DNA of 64,000 nt. Origin: Macrostomum hystrix. Its lineage: Eukaryota > Platyhelminthes > Macrostomidae. A program made the translations under genes and the position numbers. The DNA is taken from assembly GCA_950097015.1 (NCBI GenBank), contig CATNEN010000030.1, positions 4,325,001-4,389,000 of the forward strand, written 5' to 3'. Below, in pieces: positions 1-12,835 of the stretch (positions within the stretch are counted from its first letter, which is position 1; each line of letters opens with the position of its first letter). The notes under the pieces were generated by a model. The model was not told the origin of the DNA and did not search any database. It was given only the letters and a program-made list of their open reading frames with translations.

Positions 1-1112
1 TGGAAGGAAGGAAGGAATGGTGGAAGGAAGGGAGGGATGGTGGAAGGAAGGAAGGGATGGTGGAAGGAAGGGAGGGATGGTGGAAGGAAGGAAGGGATGG
101 TGGAAGGAAGGAAGGAATGGTGGAAGGAAGGAAGGGATGGTGGAAGGAAGGAAGGGATGGTGGAAAGAAGGAAGGGATGGTGGAAGGAAGGAAGGGATGG
201 TGGAAGGAAGGAAGGGATGGTGGAAGGAAGGGATGGTGGAAGGAAGGAAGGGATGGTGGAAGGAAGGAAGGGATGGTGGAAGGAAGGAAGGGATGATGGA
301 AGGAAGGGATGGTGGAAGGAAGGGATGGTGGAAGGAAGGGATGGCGGAAGGAAGGGATGGCGGAAGGAAGGGATGGTGGAAGGAAGGGATGGCGGAAGGA
401 AGGGATGGCGGAAGGAAGGGATGGTGGAAGGAAGGGATGATGGAAGGAAGGGATGGTGGAAGGAAGGGATGGTGGAAGGAAGGGATTGTGGAAGGAAGGG
501 ATGGTGGAAGGAAGGGATTGTGGAAGAAAGGAAGGGATGGTGTAAGGAAGGGATTGTGGAAGGAAGGGATTGTGGAAGAAAGGAAGGGATGGTGGAAGGA
601 AGGGATGGTGGAAGGAAGGGATTGCGGAAGAAAGGGAGGGATGGTGGAAGGAAGGGATTGCGGAAGAAAGGGAGGGATGGTGGAAGGAAGGGATGGTGGA
701 AGGAAGGGATTGTGGAAGGAAGGGATGGTGGAAGGAAGGGATGGTGGAAGGAAGGGATGGTGGAAGGAAGGGATGGTGGAAGGAAGGGATTGTGGAAGAA
801 AGGAAGGGATGGTGGAAGGAAGGGATGGTGGAAGGAAGGGATTGTGGAAGAAAGGAAGGGATGGTGGAAGGAAGGGATGGTGGAAGGAAGGGATGGTGGA
901 AGGAAGGGATGGTGGAAGGAAGGGATGATGGAAGGAAGGGATGGTGGAAGGAAGGGATGGTGGAAGGAAGGGATGGTGGAAGGAAGGGATTGTGGAAGGA
1001 AGGGATTGTGGAAGGAAGGGATTGTGGAAGAAAGGGATTGTGGAAGGAAGGGATTGTGGAAGGAAGGGATTGTGGAAGAAAGGGATTGTGGAAGAAGGGA
1101 TTGTGGAAGGAC
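1..1112. repeat. Purine-only GGAAGG/GGGATGGT minisatellite
   Basis: Tandem array, truncated by the window start. The first ~230 bases use a 20-bp unit (GGAAGGAAGGAAGGGATGGT); after that a 16-bp unit lacking one GGAA dominates, with TTGTGGAAG and GCGGAAG variants becoming common towards the right end. The + strand is almost purely purine plus T. The overlapping open frames (MVEGRKGWWKEG-type) arise because the unit has no stop codon in several frames; I do not regard them as genes. Confidence 0.95.
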
Positions 1113-1944
1113 GTGAAGAAGGAAATAGCGAATGAGTTAAAAATGAATATTTGAAGATTTGGAGAAATAGGCGAAAACGAATAATTGTCAGATAAAAGAG
1201 AAAAGCGAATGTGCAATTAAAATAATTATGAGCTAAGAGAACATGGAGACAGAAAAAATTACGATGTGTGGCGTTTAGAAACACCAGACTGACGAACCAC
1301 ATATGCTGAGAAAGTTTTATCATAAAAATAAAGTATTTTAGGACCGCAGACGAAATGAAAACTACTCACAGTAGTATCAGTGCCCAACGAAAAAGCCGAT
1401 TGCGAGTAGACTTTTATATTTAGGCTTTCCAAGCGTTAGTTTTTTTCTTTGAAAAAATCATTCATTCTTACATTTTTGGTTTTTAATGCATCGTAAAAAC
1501 TATATTTCAAGCTATACTTTCCGTCCTGGCCGAAGCTTTGATGCTAGTTGGTGCTGTACGAGTAAAAATATAGCTGAGTAATTAATTGCGTTTCTCACTA
1601 AAATATGCTATTCACAATTTAACCCGCAAGACCAGCAGTGGCAACCGCTTATAAGATATATTATACATCCATGACCAGCTGATAAAAAATGACACTTTAA
1701 AACTTGCTGCGGGACTCACTCACTGCGAGAGAAGGGAAACACGAGGAGAAATAGGGGATAGGGGATCACTGTAGGTGCTCAGGGGCTCCGGCTGCCCCCA
1801 GTCCAGCTATGCGCGCAGCTATAACTGATGCGGGTTTCTCCACAGCTTTTCAATTGCTTGTAGAATACTCAGGGTTCTCTGGTGAATTGCGGCTGAGCAA
1901 CACCTGTTCTCAAATTTCACCAGGTAAACTGTCTAATGACATGA
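1113..1944. other. Spacer without recognisable gene
   Basis: AT-rich single-copy-looking DNA between two arrays. I see no coding exon, RNA gene or transposon end. Confidence 0.5.
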
Positions 1945-3760
1945 ATAAAGGAAATGGGCTAGCATGGCCTCATACAAAAAGGAGCAGAATGGATTGCTAG
2001 TCTAGCCTCATAAATAAAGGAGCAGAATGGATTGCTAGTCTAGCCTCGTTCATAGATAAAGAAGTAGAATGGATTGCTAGTCTAGTCTCATAGATAAAGG
2101 AGTAGAATGGATTGCTAGTCTAGCCTCATAAATAAAGGAGTATAATGGATTGCTCGTCTAGTCACATAAATAAAGAGTATAATGGATTGCTAGTCTAGTC
2201 ACATAAATAAAGAGTATAATGGATTGCTAGTCTAGTCTCATAGATAAAGAAGTAGAATGGATTGCTAGTCTAGTCTCAGAAATAAGGAGTAGAATGGATT
2301 GCTAGTCAGACTCAAAGTTGAGTAGAATGGATTGCTAGTCTAGTCTCAAAGATAAAGGAGTAGAATGGATTGCTAGTCTAGTCTCAGAAATAAGGAGTAG
2401 AATGGATTGCTAGTCTAGTCTCATAGATAAAGGAGTAGAATGGATTGCTAGTCTAGTCTCATAGATAAAGGAGTAGAATGGATTGCTAGTCTACTCTCGT
2501 TCATAGATAAAGGAGTAGAATGGATTGCTAGTCTACTCTCGTTCATAGATAAAGGAGTAGAATGGATTGCTAGTCTAGTCTCATAGATAAAGGAGTGGAA
2601 TGGATTGCTAGTCTAGTCTCATAGATAAAGGAGTGGAATGGATTGCTAGTCTAATCTCGTTCATAGATAAAGAAGTATAATGGATTGCTAGTCTAGTCAC
2701 ATAAATAAAGAAGTAGAATGGATTGCTAGTCTAGTCTCGTTCATAGATAAAGAATTAGAATGGATTGCTAGTCTAGCCTTGTTCATAGATAAAGAATTAG
2801 AATGGATTGCTAGTCTAGCCTCGTTCATAGATAAAGAAGTAGAATGGATTGCTAGTCTAGTCTCATAGATAAAGGAGTAGAATGGATTGCTAGTCTAGCC
2901 TCATAAATAAAGGAGTATAATGGATTGCTCGTCTAGTCACATAAATAAAGAGTATAATGGATTGCTAGTCTAGTCACATAAATAAAGAGTATAATGGATT
3001 GCTAGTCTAGTCTCATAGATAAAGAAGTAGAATGGATTGCTAGTCTAATCTCGTTCAGAGATAAAGAAGTAGAATGGATTGCTAGTCTAGTCTCATAGAT
3101 CAAGGAGTAGAATGGATTGCTAGTCTAGTCTCATAGATCAAGGAGTAGAATGGATTGCTAGTCTAGTCTCGTTCATAGATAAAGGATTAGAATGGATTGC
3201 TAGTCAGACTCAAAGATGAGTAGAATGGATTGCTAGTCTAGTCTCATAGATAAAGGAGTGGAATGGATTGCTAGTCTAGTCTCAGAAATAAGGAGTAGAA
3301 TGGATTGCTAGTCTAGTCTCATAGATAAAGGAGTAGAATGGATTGCTAGTCTAGTCTCATAGATAAAGGAGTAGAATGGATTGCTAGTCTACTCTCGTTC
3401 ATAGATAAAGGAGTAGAATGGATTGCTAGTCTACTCTCGTTCATAGATAAAGGAGTAGAATGGATTGCTAGTCTAGTCTCATAGATAAAGGAGTGGAATG
3501 GATTGCTAGTCTAGTCTCATAGATAAAGGAGTGGAATGGATTGCTAGTCTAATCTCGTTCATAGATAAAGAAGTATAATGGATTGCTAGTCTAGTCACAT
3601 AAATAAAGAAGTAGAATGGATTGCTAGTCTAGTCTCGTTCATAGATAAAGAATTAGAATGGATTGCTAGTCTAGCCTTGTTCATAGATAAAGGAGTAGAA
3701 TGGATTGCTAGTCTCAGCCTCGTGGTTGAAGGAATCAAAATGGGTTGCTTGTCTAGCCCC
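1945..3760. repeat. ~38-bp minisatellite (GAATGGATTGCTAGTCTAG)
   Basis: About 45 imperfect units built round the core GAATGGATTGCTAGTCTAG and separated by variable linkers (TCTCATAGATAAAGGAGTA, TCACATAAATAAAGAGTA, TCTCGTTCATAGATAAAGG). Linker types recur in the same order in two blocks, so the array grew by duplicating multi-unit segments. No coding potential. Confidence 0.95.
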
Positions 3761-4300
3761 AGAAATACTTTTAAAGTAGCCTCGTATTCTCGATCTCATT
3801 AGGTTCTAGATTCAAATAGTTTTTCTTAAAAAAAAACAATTTTCCTGTAGATCTCGGGTCACGTGTTTTTGTCATCAAACACAGCAGCTCTATAGAATTC
3901 TCATGTAGCCCATCAAAGCTACGAGCGAATCCAAATTGGCAATTGACCACTGATCAGTTAGCATTTCCTGGCCCATTTCGATTGGAATTAAAATTATTTC
4001 GCGAGTTTTTTGCCGAATTCAATCGAATTTCGTTACAATTTTTTGCAACAAAAATTAAACTCAAGTCCAATTGAGAAATCAAAAATTGAAACGAATTTCA
4101 AGCAAAGCACTCAGACCTAGACATTGCCGATGGCTACAGGTGGCAATTAGGGCAGTCTCAAATTGTTTACCGGAATTTTCGCTACATTAAAAAAAGCTGA
4201 ACCAAGCACGTTAATTTACAAGATATTGCAAGAGACTTGTGTTGCAGAAAATACAGGGCGTCGAAATGTCCTGCTGCACCATACGTGTAAGCTGAGCTGG
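3761..4300. other. Spacer without recognisable gene
   Basis: AT-rich sequence between arrays; nothing recognised. Confidence 0.4.
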
Positions 4301-4737
4301 AATCGAAGCAGGAGCTGTAGCTAGCACAGTAGCTAGAATCGTAGCAGGAGCAGTAGCTGCTAGAATCGTAGCAGGAGCTGTAGCTGCTAGAATCGTAGCA
4401 GGAGCTGTAGCTGCTAGAATCGTAGCAGGAGCTGTAGCTTGAATCGTAGCAGGAGCTGTAGCTGCTAGAATAGTAGCAGGAGCTGTAGCTGCTAGAATAG
4501 TAGCAGGAGCTGTAGCTGCTAGAATAGTAGCAGGAGCTGTAGCTGCTAGAATAGTAGCAGGAGCTGTAGCTGCTAGAATAGTAGCAGGAGCTGTAGCTGC
4601 TAGAATCGTAGCAGGAGCAGTAGCTGCTAGAATCGTAGCAGGAGCTGTAGCTGCTAGAATAGTAGCAGGAGTTGTAGCTGCTAGAATAGTAGCAGGAGCT
4701 GTAGCATGAACCGTAGCAGGAACTGTAGCTTGACACA
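4301..4737. repeat. 27-bp minisatellite (AGCAGGAGCTGTAGCTGC)
   Basis: About 16 copies of a 27-bp unit containing AGCAGGAGCTGTAGCTGC followed by TAGAATAGT or TAGAATCGT. Because 27 is divisible by 3, the minus strand is open in two frames (ATAPATILA-type and SSYSSCYD-type repeats). No initiation context or flanking exon suggests translation. Confidence 0.93.
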
Positions 4738-5212
4738 CAATTACTCCATTGTGTCCTGAGACCATTGGATCAAATTTAGAGTTGTTCACTTATTGCAAAT
4801 CACACTGTCTTTATTGGTGGCAGTACATCTGCAAACTCCAGAGTTACATGTGTATTACATACGAGGACTTCAAATAAAAACTATTAGATTTACGACTCGT
4901 AGGTCCAACTGGCGAAAAATGCTGTCAATATTGAATACTGACGCACGATCAGTTCTCACTCAGCGCTAGCTTGCAAAAATTGTTCTGTTCTGCATTAAAG
5001 TAAAAGACTAACTTCTGCGAGGCACAGCCAGCAGTGGCCAGCTGAATATGAAGGCTGAAGTCGAAAAGCACGCAAGAATGGCTGCCAGGCGACAGTTTCA
5101 CTTCCGTTTGACATGAATTGATCGATTAAATTCGCGCAGGGGACACAGAGAGAAATGGATAATGACGGGGAGGCAGGGAGATGAAGAGGCTGAAGACATG
5201 AAGCAGGAAGAT
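4738..5212. other. Spacer without recognisable gene
   Basis: No coding exon or repeat recognised. Confidence 0.4.
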
Positions 5213-5352
5213 TACTGAGAGACAGAGAGACAGAGACAGAGAGACAGAGATACAGGGAGACAGAGAGACAGAGAGACAGAGAGGTAGAGAGACACAGAGA
5301 CAGGGAGACAGAGAGACAGAGAGACAGAGAGACAGAGAGACAGAGAGGTAGA
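5213..5352. repeat. GACAGAGA-type microsatellite
   Basis: Imperfect run of GACAGAGA/GACAGAGAGACA blocks on the + strand; GA-rich sequence trails on to about 5,470. The minus-strand frame rich in Ser/Leu/Cys is low-complexity. Confidence 0.85.
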
Positions 5353-6530
5353 GGAATGCAGATATATTAGGGGGAGATACCAAAAGAGAAATTTGCAAAT
5401 TGAGGAGAAAAGCAGGGAGAGACACTAGGAGAGAGAGGGGGGAGAGAGAAGATGGAGAGATAAGGAGCGACAGAGGGAGATAGGCATGGAGATTGAACGG
5501 CCCTTACACACACGCACACGCAGTGCAGAGAGTGCTCACGCCAAGAAAGGCAAGTTTCTCGGGGCCCATCCTGCTCGCTCATTGGTTAGGATACGCAGTG
5601 AATTCCTATAACAGTACAAACTGCTACAATCTGCAGCCATCCAGGCGCCCCACTATTCCAAGCTACCGCAAAGCTACCCAAGACAAACAGCGAAATGGAT
5701 TTCGGTAATGTAGTTGGTAAGCGTTTTTAGCAGTTTTCTCTACCTGGCTCGTATTGTGTCATCATATTTAGCGAAGGTTATTCAATTGCACTTTGAGAAC
5801 TAAAGTACTAGTAATGATAACATTAAGATAAGAGGACTCGAGAAGTTTTCAGACGAGAAGTCTGATCTTTCTTGACTTCCCTCAAGAATTCTGACTGTCC
5901 ACTATAGTTCAATCAGTAGCTAGCTCGAGTTCAGAGTCATTTAGGCTAAGAATGTCTCCCCGAGTACTATCTAGATGGCAGATTGATCTGAAGAGGCTGC
6001 TGTTCAACTTTTCCACAAGTAGCTCGTATGAATGCTTGATGCTGGTTGCAGATAATGGTGGCATGCTCGTATTTTGTTCAGTGTTCCACTTCTGTACCGA
6101 CTGACAGCCGGCGGAATATGAATGGGCGGACACAAGCTCTGGAACCGCATTATTTAGGAGTCTCGGGTCGACTGTGTCTGCTCAGCCAGTTTTGTACTAG
6201 TTTGAGTAGGGCGCCTGTCTCCCCTGATTTGCGTACTGAATACAATTTAGTTTTGAAGTAGGCCCGAGCAGTCGCAGGCTAGGCAAGAGTTATTGTAACA
6301 CGATTAGGATTAAACTATATGGCAGGTCAGCTTGTGCATTTCTATTCAGCACTCAATTTTTATTGCCTAATAAGACTGCTAAATGAACGCGAGAACTTAA
6401 TTACAGCTTAGCGTTGAAGCCTATTTTAATGTTTGTGCATGGTGCACCCAGTTCGGGATATAAAGTTATCCAGAAATCAATAGCATGTGACCAACAGCTT
6501 GTGTCAGTTACTGCGTAACACAAAGCATAA
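5353..6530. other. Spacer without recognisable gene
   Basis: Mixed-composition DNA upstream of the first receptor gene. Several short open frames occur, none with recognisable protein character or splice support. Confidence 0.4.
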
Positions 6531-6685
6531 CATTGCTTCAGTTCACCCAGCTGTTAAATAGATAGGTGTCAGCATTTAATGGTATGGACTGGACTGAATG
6601 GACTAAAAAACAATGCGCAGCCTTCAGAACTTCGGCTGTGCTGTCGGCTGCAAATCTGGCACAATCGGGCAGTGTTATAGATGTT
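6531..6685 (+). mobile_element. 5'-truncated tRNA-derived SINE (copy A)
   Basis: Contains the middle and 3' parts of the SINE family seen elsewhere in the window: ACATTGCTTCAGTTCACCCA, then CAGCTGTTAAAT, a GGACTGGACTGAATGGAC block, and the conserved tail GCTGTGCTGTCGGCTGCAAA ending in CGGGCAGTGT. The tRNA-like head with A and B boxes is missing. It lies about 120 bp upstream of the receptor start codon, so it may sit in or near the promoter or 5' UTR. Confidence 0.8.
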
Positions 6686-6803
6686 TTAATTGATTAAATC
6701 ATTGTCATTAATTTTAATCGTAATAGTGAATTCCAAAGAAACTGTATGATCGTGAAGAGCATGAGAGTCCAAATCTTCCTATTAAAGCGCGAGCCCAAAC
6801 ACA

Positions 6804-8015
6804 ATGCCACCGACTAATATAAAAACAAATGCCATTGTAGAGCAGAACTCCACGAACAAATCCAATGGCTCTGACAGTTGGAGCGAGCACCTACTGAACG
6901 CTTTCCAAATCCTTCTGTATTCCAACAACATTGTCGCTGCAATCGGCATCGTTATAAACCTTATCAATTACTGCGTCTTCTGCCACAGTCCGGTCCGAAA
7001 GCACTACCTTTCTCGAGTACTTCGTCTGCTTTCGCTAAACGACATGCTACTGCAGCTAATCTACCTAGTTTCTGCCACCAGCACCTTGCACGACAGCAAC
7101 CTGTTCAGCTGCTATGTGATCAACTACTCGTACAGCCTGCTGACTTTCCTTAGCGCCTGGCTGCTGGTGGGCATCAGCCTGGACCGCTTCATGTGCATTG
7201 TGCTGCCGGCCACGTACACTCCTAGCATCGGCTCCGAGAAGGCTCACCGTTTGGTTCTCATCGTCGTGGCGCTAGGCCTGGCCTGGAGTATCCACGTCTT
7301 TATTCTTGTCGATTACCGCGTGGTTCCCGAACTCGAGCCGGATCGAAAGTACTGCCGCATCCAAACGTCCATGATGACGTGGCACGCGTTGGACTCCGTG
7401 GTGAGCGCCATCGCACCCGGCCTTCTGCTCACGGTGATGAACTGCTACATCTGCTTCGCTGTGCGCTCCTTCTTTCGACGGGTCCGGCTGAACAACCTGC
7501 GCGAGTCTGTGCTGTGCGACCGCGCCCAGCTGGCCAAGCTCCGGCAGGGCACTGCGAGTAAGTGCGCCCACCGCGCCTGCTTCGTGTTCCAGCAGCAGCA
7601 GGAGATGCTACTGAGACAGCAGAAGCAGCAGCACCAGCAGCACCAGGAACAGCAACAGGAGCAACAGAATTCGCCTTCTGTAGAGCAGCAATCTACAAGT
7701 CAAACGGTTTGCGACATTTTCATCGATACATTTTTACAAGAATGGTGTATCCAATCGCAGTGTTTGAACTCAAAAAGTGTATGACTTTGATTCTGTATTA
7801 GGCTTCAGTGTAATCATTCATTTGCTTATATAACTAGCATTCCTTTTCTTTGCTAGTTGTGAGCTCATGTTGTGGTAGTATACATGCTTTCAGCAGAACG
7901 CAGAACTCACGCTAATAGAATTTGTGATCTCATTACTGGGTGACATCCGCTGGTAACAACCCACAGGACTGCGGAGACGAAGCCAGTGGCTCCGATCAGA
8001 GCCAACGGCACTCCA

Positions 8016-8049
<34 letters not shown>

Positions 8050-8389
8050 ATGCTTGGAGGAGTCGCCTAGCAACACGGAAGAGAACAACAGCGCCAAGGA
8101 GCTGCTCCGTCAGCAATACCAGATCACGAGGATGCTGCTAATCTTCTGCCTGGCTTACCTGCTGCTGAACCTGCCCCACTATCTGGCCCTGATGGTTGCT
8201 CTGGTCAGGTACCCGGTGCACCCAGCTCGAGTGCTGCAGTTTAACATCATGCGGTCCGTAGCCCAGCTGCTGTACTTTGTGCACTTCTCCACGAATTCGC
8301 TGATCTACGCCTACGCCAATAAGCAGTTTCGCATAGCGTTCGTCCGCCTGGGCCACAGGTGCTTCCGCATCTGCTGCTGGTGTCAGTGA
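6804..8389 (+). CDS. Class A (rhodopsin-like) GPCR, peptide-type, glutamine-rich third loop
   Basis: Two exons, 6804-7706 and 7967-8389, join in phase 0 to give 441 aa. Seven membrane segments are visible: TM1 from ~residue 38 ([13 protein letters not shown]), TM2 with SLNDMLLQL, the conserved Cys at the start of TM3 (NLFSCYV), LDRF in place of DRY, a TM4 Trp (GLAWSIHVF), an extracellular-loop-2 Cys (KYCRI), TM5, TM6 with LNLPHY, and TM7 with NSLIY in place of NPxxY. The third intracellular loop is over 100 residues, Gln-rich in both exons and contains a pure CAG run at ~8020-8048; the intron falls inside it. The N-terminus has N-S-T, N-K-S and N-G-S glycosylation sites. The donor (ACG|gtttgc) is weak and a stronger GTAAGT at 7559 would put exon 2 out of frame, so the junction is provisional. 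Ligand unknown. Confidence 0.85.
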
Positions 8390-9246
8390 ATTGAGCAGAA
8401 TTATCGAGCGTGGTAAGCACAGTGAGCCTATTGTGTCTGCAGTACCGAAATCCTAATTAACAGAGTCAAGCGTGAAGGTGTCAGGTTCAGTCAGATTAAA
8501 AATTGAGACCTGCTTTTTATTAATTCCATCAAGGACCACCACTAAGGACTGTTTAGTAAATCTGTTTTTAGTTTGTTAAATTTGCTACATTCAATCGACA
8601 GCAAAAATATTTTTTCTACTTAGGGCTGTGATGAGGTTTTTTAATCGACAATAGCAGTTCCATGAAAGAAATTTAAAAAGTTTTACTAACCCGATTTTAA
8701 TGCTTGTACGAGTTTGTTCGTATGTTCTGGTTTGTAAACCATTTTGTTCTGTTACTGTTACTTGTGGTGTTGTTAAACAAATATTTACCTTCTTTACATG
8801 TTTTTAAGTATTTTATTATTACATGATTTTTAATATAAAAATGTAGCTTTGGTTTGACCATACTAACATTGCATGCAGTCTTTGTATCTTGCGCTAGACA
8901 AACTATTTTACCTTGCTTTTTTAACCATCTTTTTAACTAACCAAGTGAAAGATATCATTTAAAATCTTGCCAATTATTGCGCTTTGATGATTTCTAAGTT
9001 CATTTTCATTGAATTTGGTGAATCTGTTTCTGAGATTCCCATTTCCCATAGCTGCTACGTAACTGCATTAGTCTATTGATTCTACGATTGCTTAACAAGC
9101 TAGTTGTGTTTTTTACTGTTTTCCCACAAGCACTATCGACTGTTATCAAAAATAAATAATCGTTGCCTCGATGACCACCTGATGACTAAACAAGAACTGT
9201 ACTTCTTACCAGATTTCTGACAATCAATTCTCCCTACCTTTGAATA
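8390..9246. other. AT-rich 3' flank/spacer
   Basis: T-rich DNA after the receptor stop codon, probably including its 3' UTR. No other gene recognised. Confidence 0.4.
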
Positions 9247-9432
9247 AGCTGGAGCTGAATGAGCTGGGGCTGGATGAGCTGGAGCTGGATGAGCTGGAGC
9301 TGGATGAGCTGGAGCTGGATGAGCTGGAGCTGGATGAGCTGGAGCTGGATGAGCTGGAGCTGGATGAGCTGGAGTTGGATGAGCTGCAGCTGGATGAGCT
9401 GCAGCTGAATGAGCTGCAGCTGGACGAGCCGG
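9247..9432. repeat. 15-bp minisatellite (GAGCTGGAGCTGGAT)
   Basis: About 12 copies of a 15-bp unit of the form GAGCTGGAGCTGGAT. It reads as LDELE repeats on + and as poly-Ser on -. Low-complexity; no gene called. Confidence 0.93.
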
Positions 9433-12400
9433 AGTTTGGAGGGCTAAAGTTAGGTGAACAGATAATTGACTGATCTATTCGACTGGGCTCGATACTGTAT
9501 TCAATAATTAGATCCCAGAGCTCAAGTCTGAGCTGCCTGAGAGTAAGCCCAAGAAGTTGTGCACTTTTATGCCTCACTAGGCAATAAAAAAACTATTTAC
9601 ACATGATGCAACCCGTACAAAGATCTTTTGCACCGGGTTGGCACGCTGATGCCCTGTATCATTGTCATTAAGCTAGAGACAAGATATATATATATATATA
9701 TTGGAAGCAACTTGTTGGGAGCAAAAATCGCAAAATTAGACTGGTCGATAGCCAATTATAAATGATCAAATGTTTCCGTGTCGGATGTAAAATTTACCAA
9801 AAACGATTCTACAGCACTGATCTTGATTGACCAATTAAACTGCAGACGCATCGGACACGCACTGCAGCTAAAGTACAAAATAAGAACATCGGCCATAAAT
9901 CCACTTTCACAGATCACACAAAAGCGAACAATTTGAAATGAAGACCATAAATAAAGCACTAAAAAAGCAAATGACGCGCTTAATCTGTCTGTAACTGTTT
10001 CTACAAGCTCACAGATCAATTTAGAAAATTCCGATCGTATCCGTTATCAGCGTGGGAGGCCACAGCCAGTTTAGTATGTTATTTCACTCAAAACACATCG
10101 AAATTTTTGAAGGCATGCAAGAAGAATTTACTAGGCATGGAAGTGTCCGCTCCCAGTTCTATTATCTGTTTTCAGGTCTTGCTTCTGCACTTGGATCCGC
10201 GCCGGGGGCACTCACTCACCCTGCGTGGCGGGGAGGGCCTTTTTGTATGCCTGCGTGTGTGATATCTTTGTCTGCCTGTTAATTTTTAGGGATGCCCGCC
10301 TTACGGAATTCTTAAAGGATACTTTGTTCATTTGTACTTATAACGAATGTCTATTTGTTGTAACAAGTCTCTTAGGACTTTCCGTCCGACGTTTTTTCCT
10401 ATGTATGAGTGACCTCAGTGCTATTTTTAGTAACAGACCCCGTCGGTCATGGGTCTGTTTACCGATTTATATGACGTCAGTTTCTATTTATAGAAAGCAC
10501 GTAATATGGCGCTATCCCATTTTTCTGCACTATATTAACAGTGCCCCTACAAAGGCCAAGATCAGAAGTCTTCTATCTTTTGCTCTAAACGTCCCGCCGT
10601 TGCTATTATTTGCGTGTATCCCAACCACATTATATTATTCTCCGTTAATATAATGTTATATTATTCTCCCTTAGTATAATGGGCACAAAGGCATTAGTGA
10701 GCCTGTGTGCATCATCTTCGGATGCATCGAATTCAAAGCAGCCACGTCAGAGGCTGATGAAAAGTCACTAAATTGATATTTGAAGACAAATTTCAGTTCA
10801 GGAGTCAGTAACTCGGTCTGTCAGCGCGCAGCCAAGCAGCAAAAGCCGAAGGCTGGTCGCTGGTCATCTGATATCCCTTCTGAAATTTACTCATACCTTG
10901 GCCCAGTGCTCATATGAAATCCGAATCTAGCCAGCCTTATCTAGTGTGCCTTAATCTTGCCTAACCAAAAAGGGATTTCTGCTTTGCTAGGGATTTTGGC
11001 TTCTGCTACCCCGCCACCGATTAGGGTTAAAGAGTTAAATTTGTGTTTTTTTCCGCACAAATTATTTTAGTAATTTCATTAGTTACGCTGTTTTAGTGTA
11101 AACTCTTGTACTTTCCATGAAAGTACATGCGAGAAGGTCATGAGCCTTGACCTTGATCCCTTTATCCTACAATTTCACATATGGATAGCTTTGCAATAGA
11201 CGAGTTTAAAAAACCATTCCGACTATCTACATGATCTACGAGTACATAAAATTATCTACCCTAAACCCTAGTGAACTTCATCTAATGCTGCGTTTTTAGT
11301 GTGCCTAGTTGATAATATCGCAGCACACCTTTAAATGCATCCATAATAAAAAACCTTTCAAAGGATTTAGTGATAACACGGTGTGAATTTAGCTATTCCA
11401 TTTAATAATTCCTTGTTAATTTGACGCTCAGCACAGAAGGTATGGATTCTCATGCGCAAAACTAGTAGGTATGGATTGTATATACTGCTTGTATTATATC
11501 AGTTATCTAAGCCTGCTAAGCTTCATCGCGTATCAGTATCTTAATTAAGTTCTGCATGTCGAGACTGACGCGTTTAATTAGCGGAATTCGTTTAACCGCA
11601 AGCATCTTCAAAGCGAAACTCAGTACTTTGGAGAACACACAGGCACGCAAGATAATAATTTTCACCTTTTCTGGCAGGCAAAACCATTTTTCCTGTAGCG
11701 TAAAAAGTAATGAATGTATGCATAAAATATAAAATAAATCAAGTCATATTTTGTCATCTTGCACATGAGCGTTCTTTACATTAGCCACCTCCAAGCTTTG
11801 GGAAACTGATTATTGCTACTTCAGCATTTTATACCAAGAAAGCTTTACTAATTGAAGTACATATTGACTTTTGATGTTGTCTGAGAGATAGGTGAAATAT
11901 ATACTTTTAAATATATTGTTATTTATCTGGTTACAGTGTCATTCGAAAAAAACACTATCTTTAAAGCCTAAATAAGCGCCAAAATCAGAAGCGAAATCGC
12001 TTTATAAAAGTCCTCTTATTTCTGATCCTACTGTCAAAAAAGTTGATTAATATTTTCCTTAGTCACAATGAACTACTAAAAGTAATGTATCGGATAAACG
12101 ATTTCCGCAGCAGCACATCTCGCACCAAGGCCACGGACTGTGAAGCGCCGAGGCAGAGCCATGTTGCGAACTGACAAACCCAGATAAAATATGAAGTAAC
12201 GCAGAAAAAGGGTCCCGCTGTGCGAGGCTGTGCCGCTAAAGTTCGCATCTATCCGCTCGGGAATAGATGGAATTGTCAACTCGGCGCGATTCGCTACACT
12301 TTGGCATCGATAAGCATGCAGTCAGCAGCGTCAGTAACTGGACGTCCTGGCTATTCTGGGGGGAGAAGCTGTCTGCCTGGATCCCGTTTGCCGCTACTTG

Positions 12401-12835
12401 TTAGCAAAATCCAGTGAGAAAATTCAGGCTGTAAGTACTGTACCCCAGCCACATCAGGGTTCTTCATCCTGCTTGCATAAGCAAATTGGGCACAATCACT
12501 GAAATATGGCCCTATAAAGCAGCTCTGCTTTATCGGTCATTTTGCCAAATTGATGCGTCTTTTCTTTGCAAAAGGAACCACCGCCCGGAATTGATTGCTA
12601 CCTATTTATTGCTTAGCCACCGCCGTAGATAAGGCATGAGCAACAAAAGCTGGCTGCGGCAGCATGGGCCGTTGTGGACTCGTTGGGTATCTAGAACTCG
12701 ACTCAACTCGAAATGATCGGCGGCACGCATGGACCCTTAGGTTGGTCTTATCAAGGCTTAGTGCGGAGTGAAGAGTAGGAAGAAGTATAACTTACCCAGG
12801 CTGCTCTAATCTGAGTTTTACCATCTTGTGCTGTT
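9433..12835. other. 3.4-kb spacer without recognisable gene
   Basis: Contains a short (TA)n at ~9688-9700 and a small direct repeat round TTATATTATTCTCC at ~10630-10670. The stretches 10,140-10,480 and 12,060-12,420 are more GC-rich and could be fragments of old mobile elements or pseudogenes, but I recognise no domain. Open frames there (for example 10,225-10,653) lack protein-like character. Confidence 0.4.

Noticed and set aside
17-1154. Overlapping MVEGRKGWWKEG frames
   Set aside because: Polypurine satellite without stops; multiple frames open at once.
4182-4789. Ser/Tyr/Cys-rich and Ala/Thr-rich minus frames that look like low-complexity secreted proteins
   Set aside because: 27-bp satellite; two frames open simultaneously and no splice or signal-peptide context.
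10225-10653. 142-codon + frame
   Set aside because: No recognisable domain, no splice support and composition like the surrounding spacer.
10725-10775. Hammerhead-ribozyme-like CTGATGA near 10,756
   Set aside because: No stem II followed by GAAA and no pairing arms could be found.
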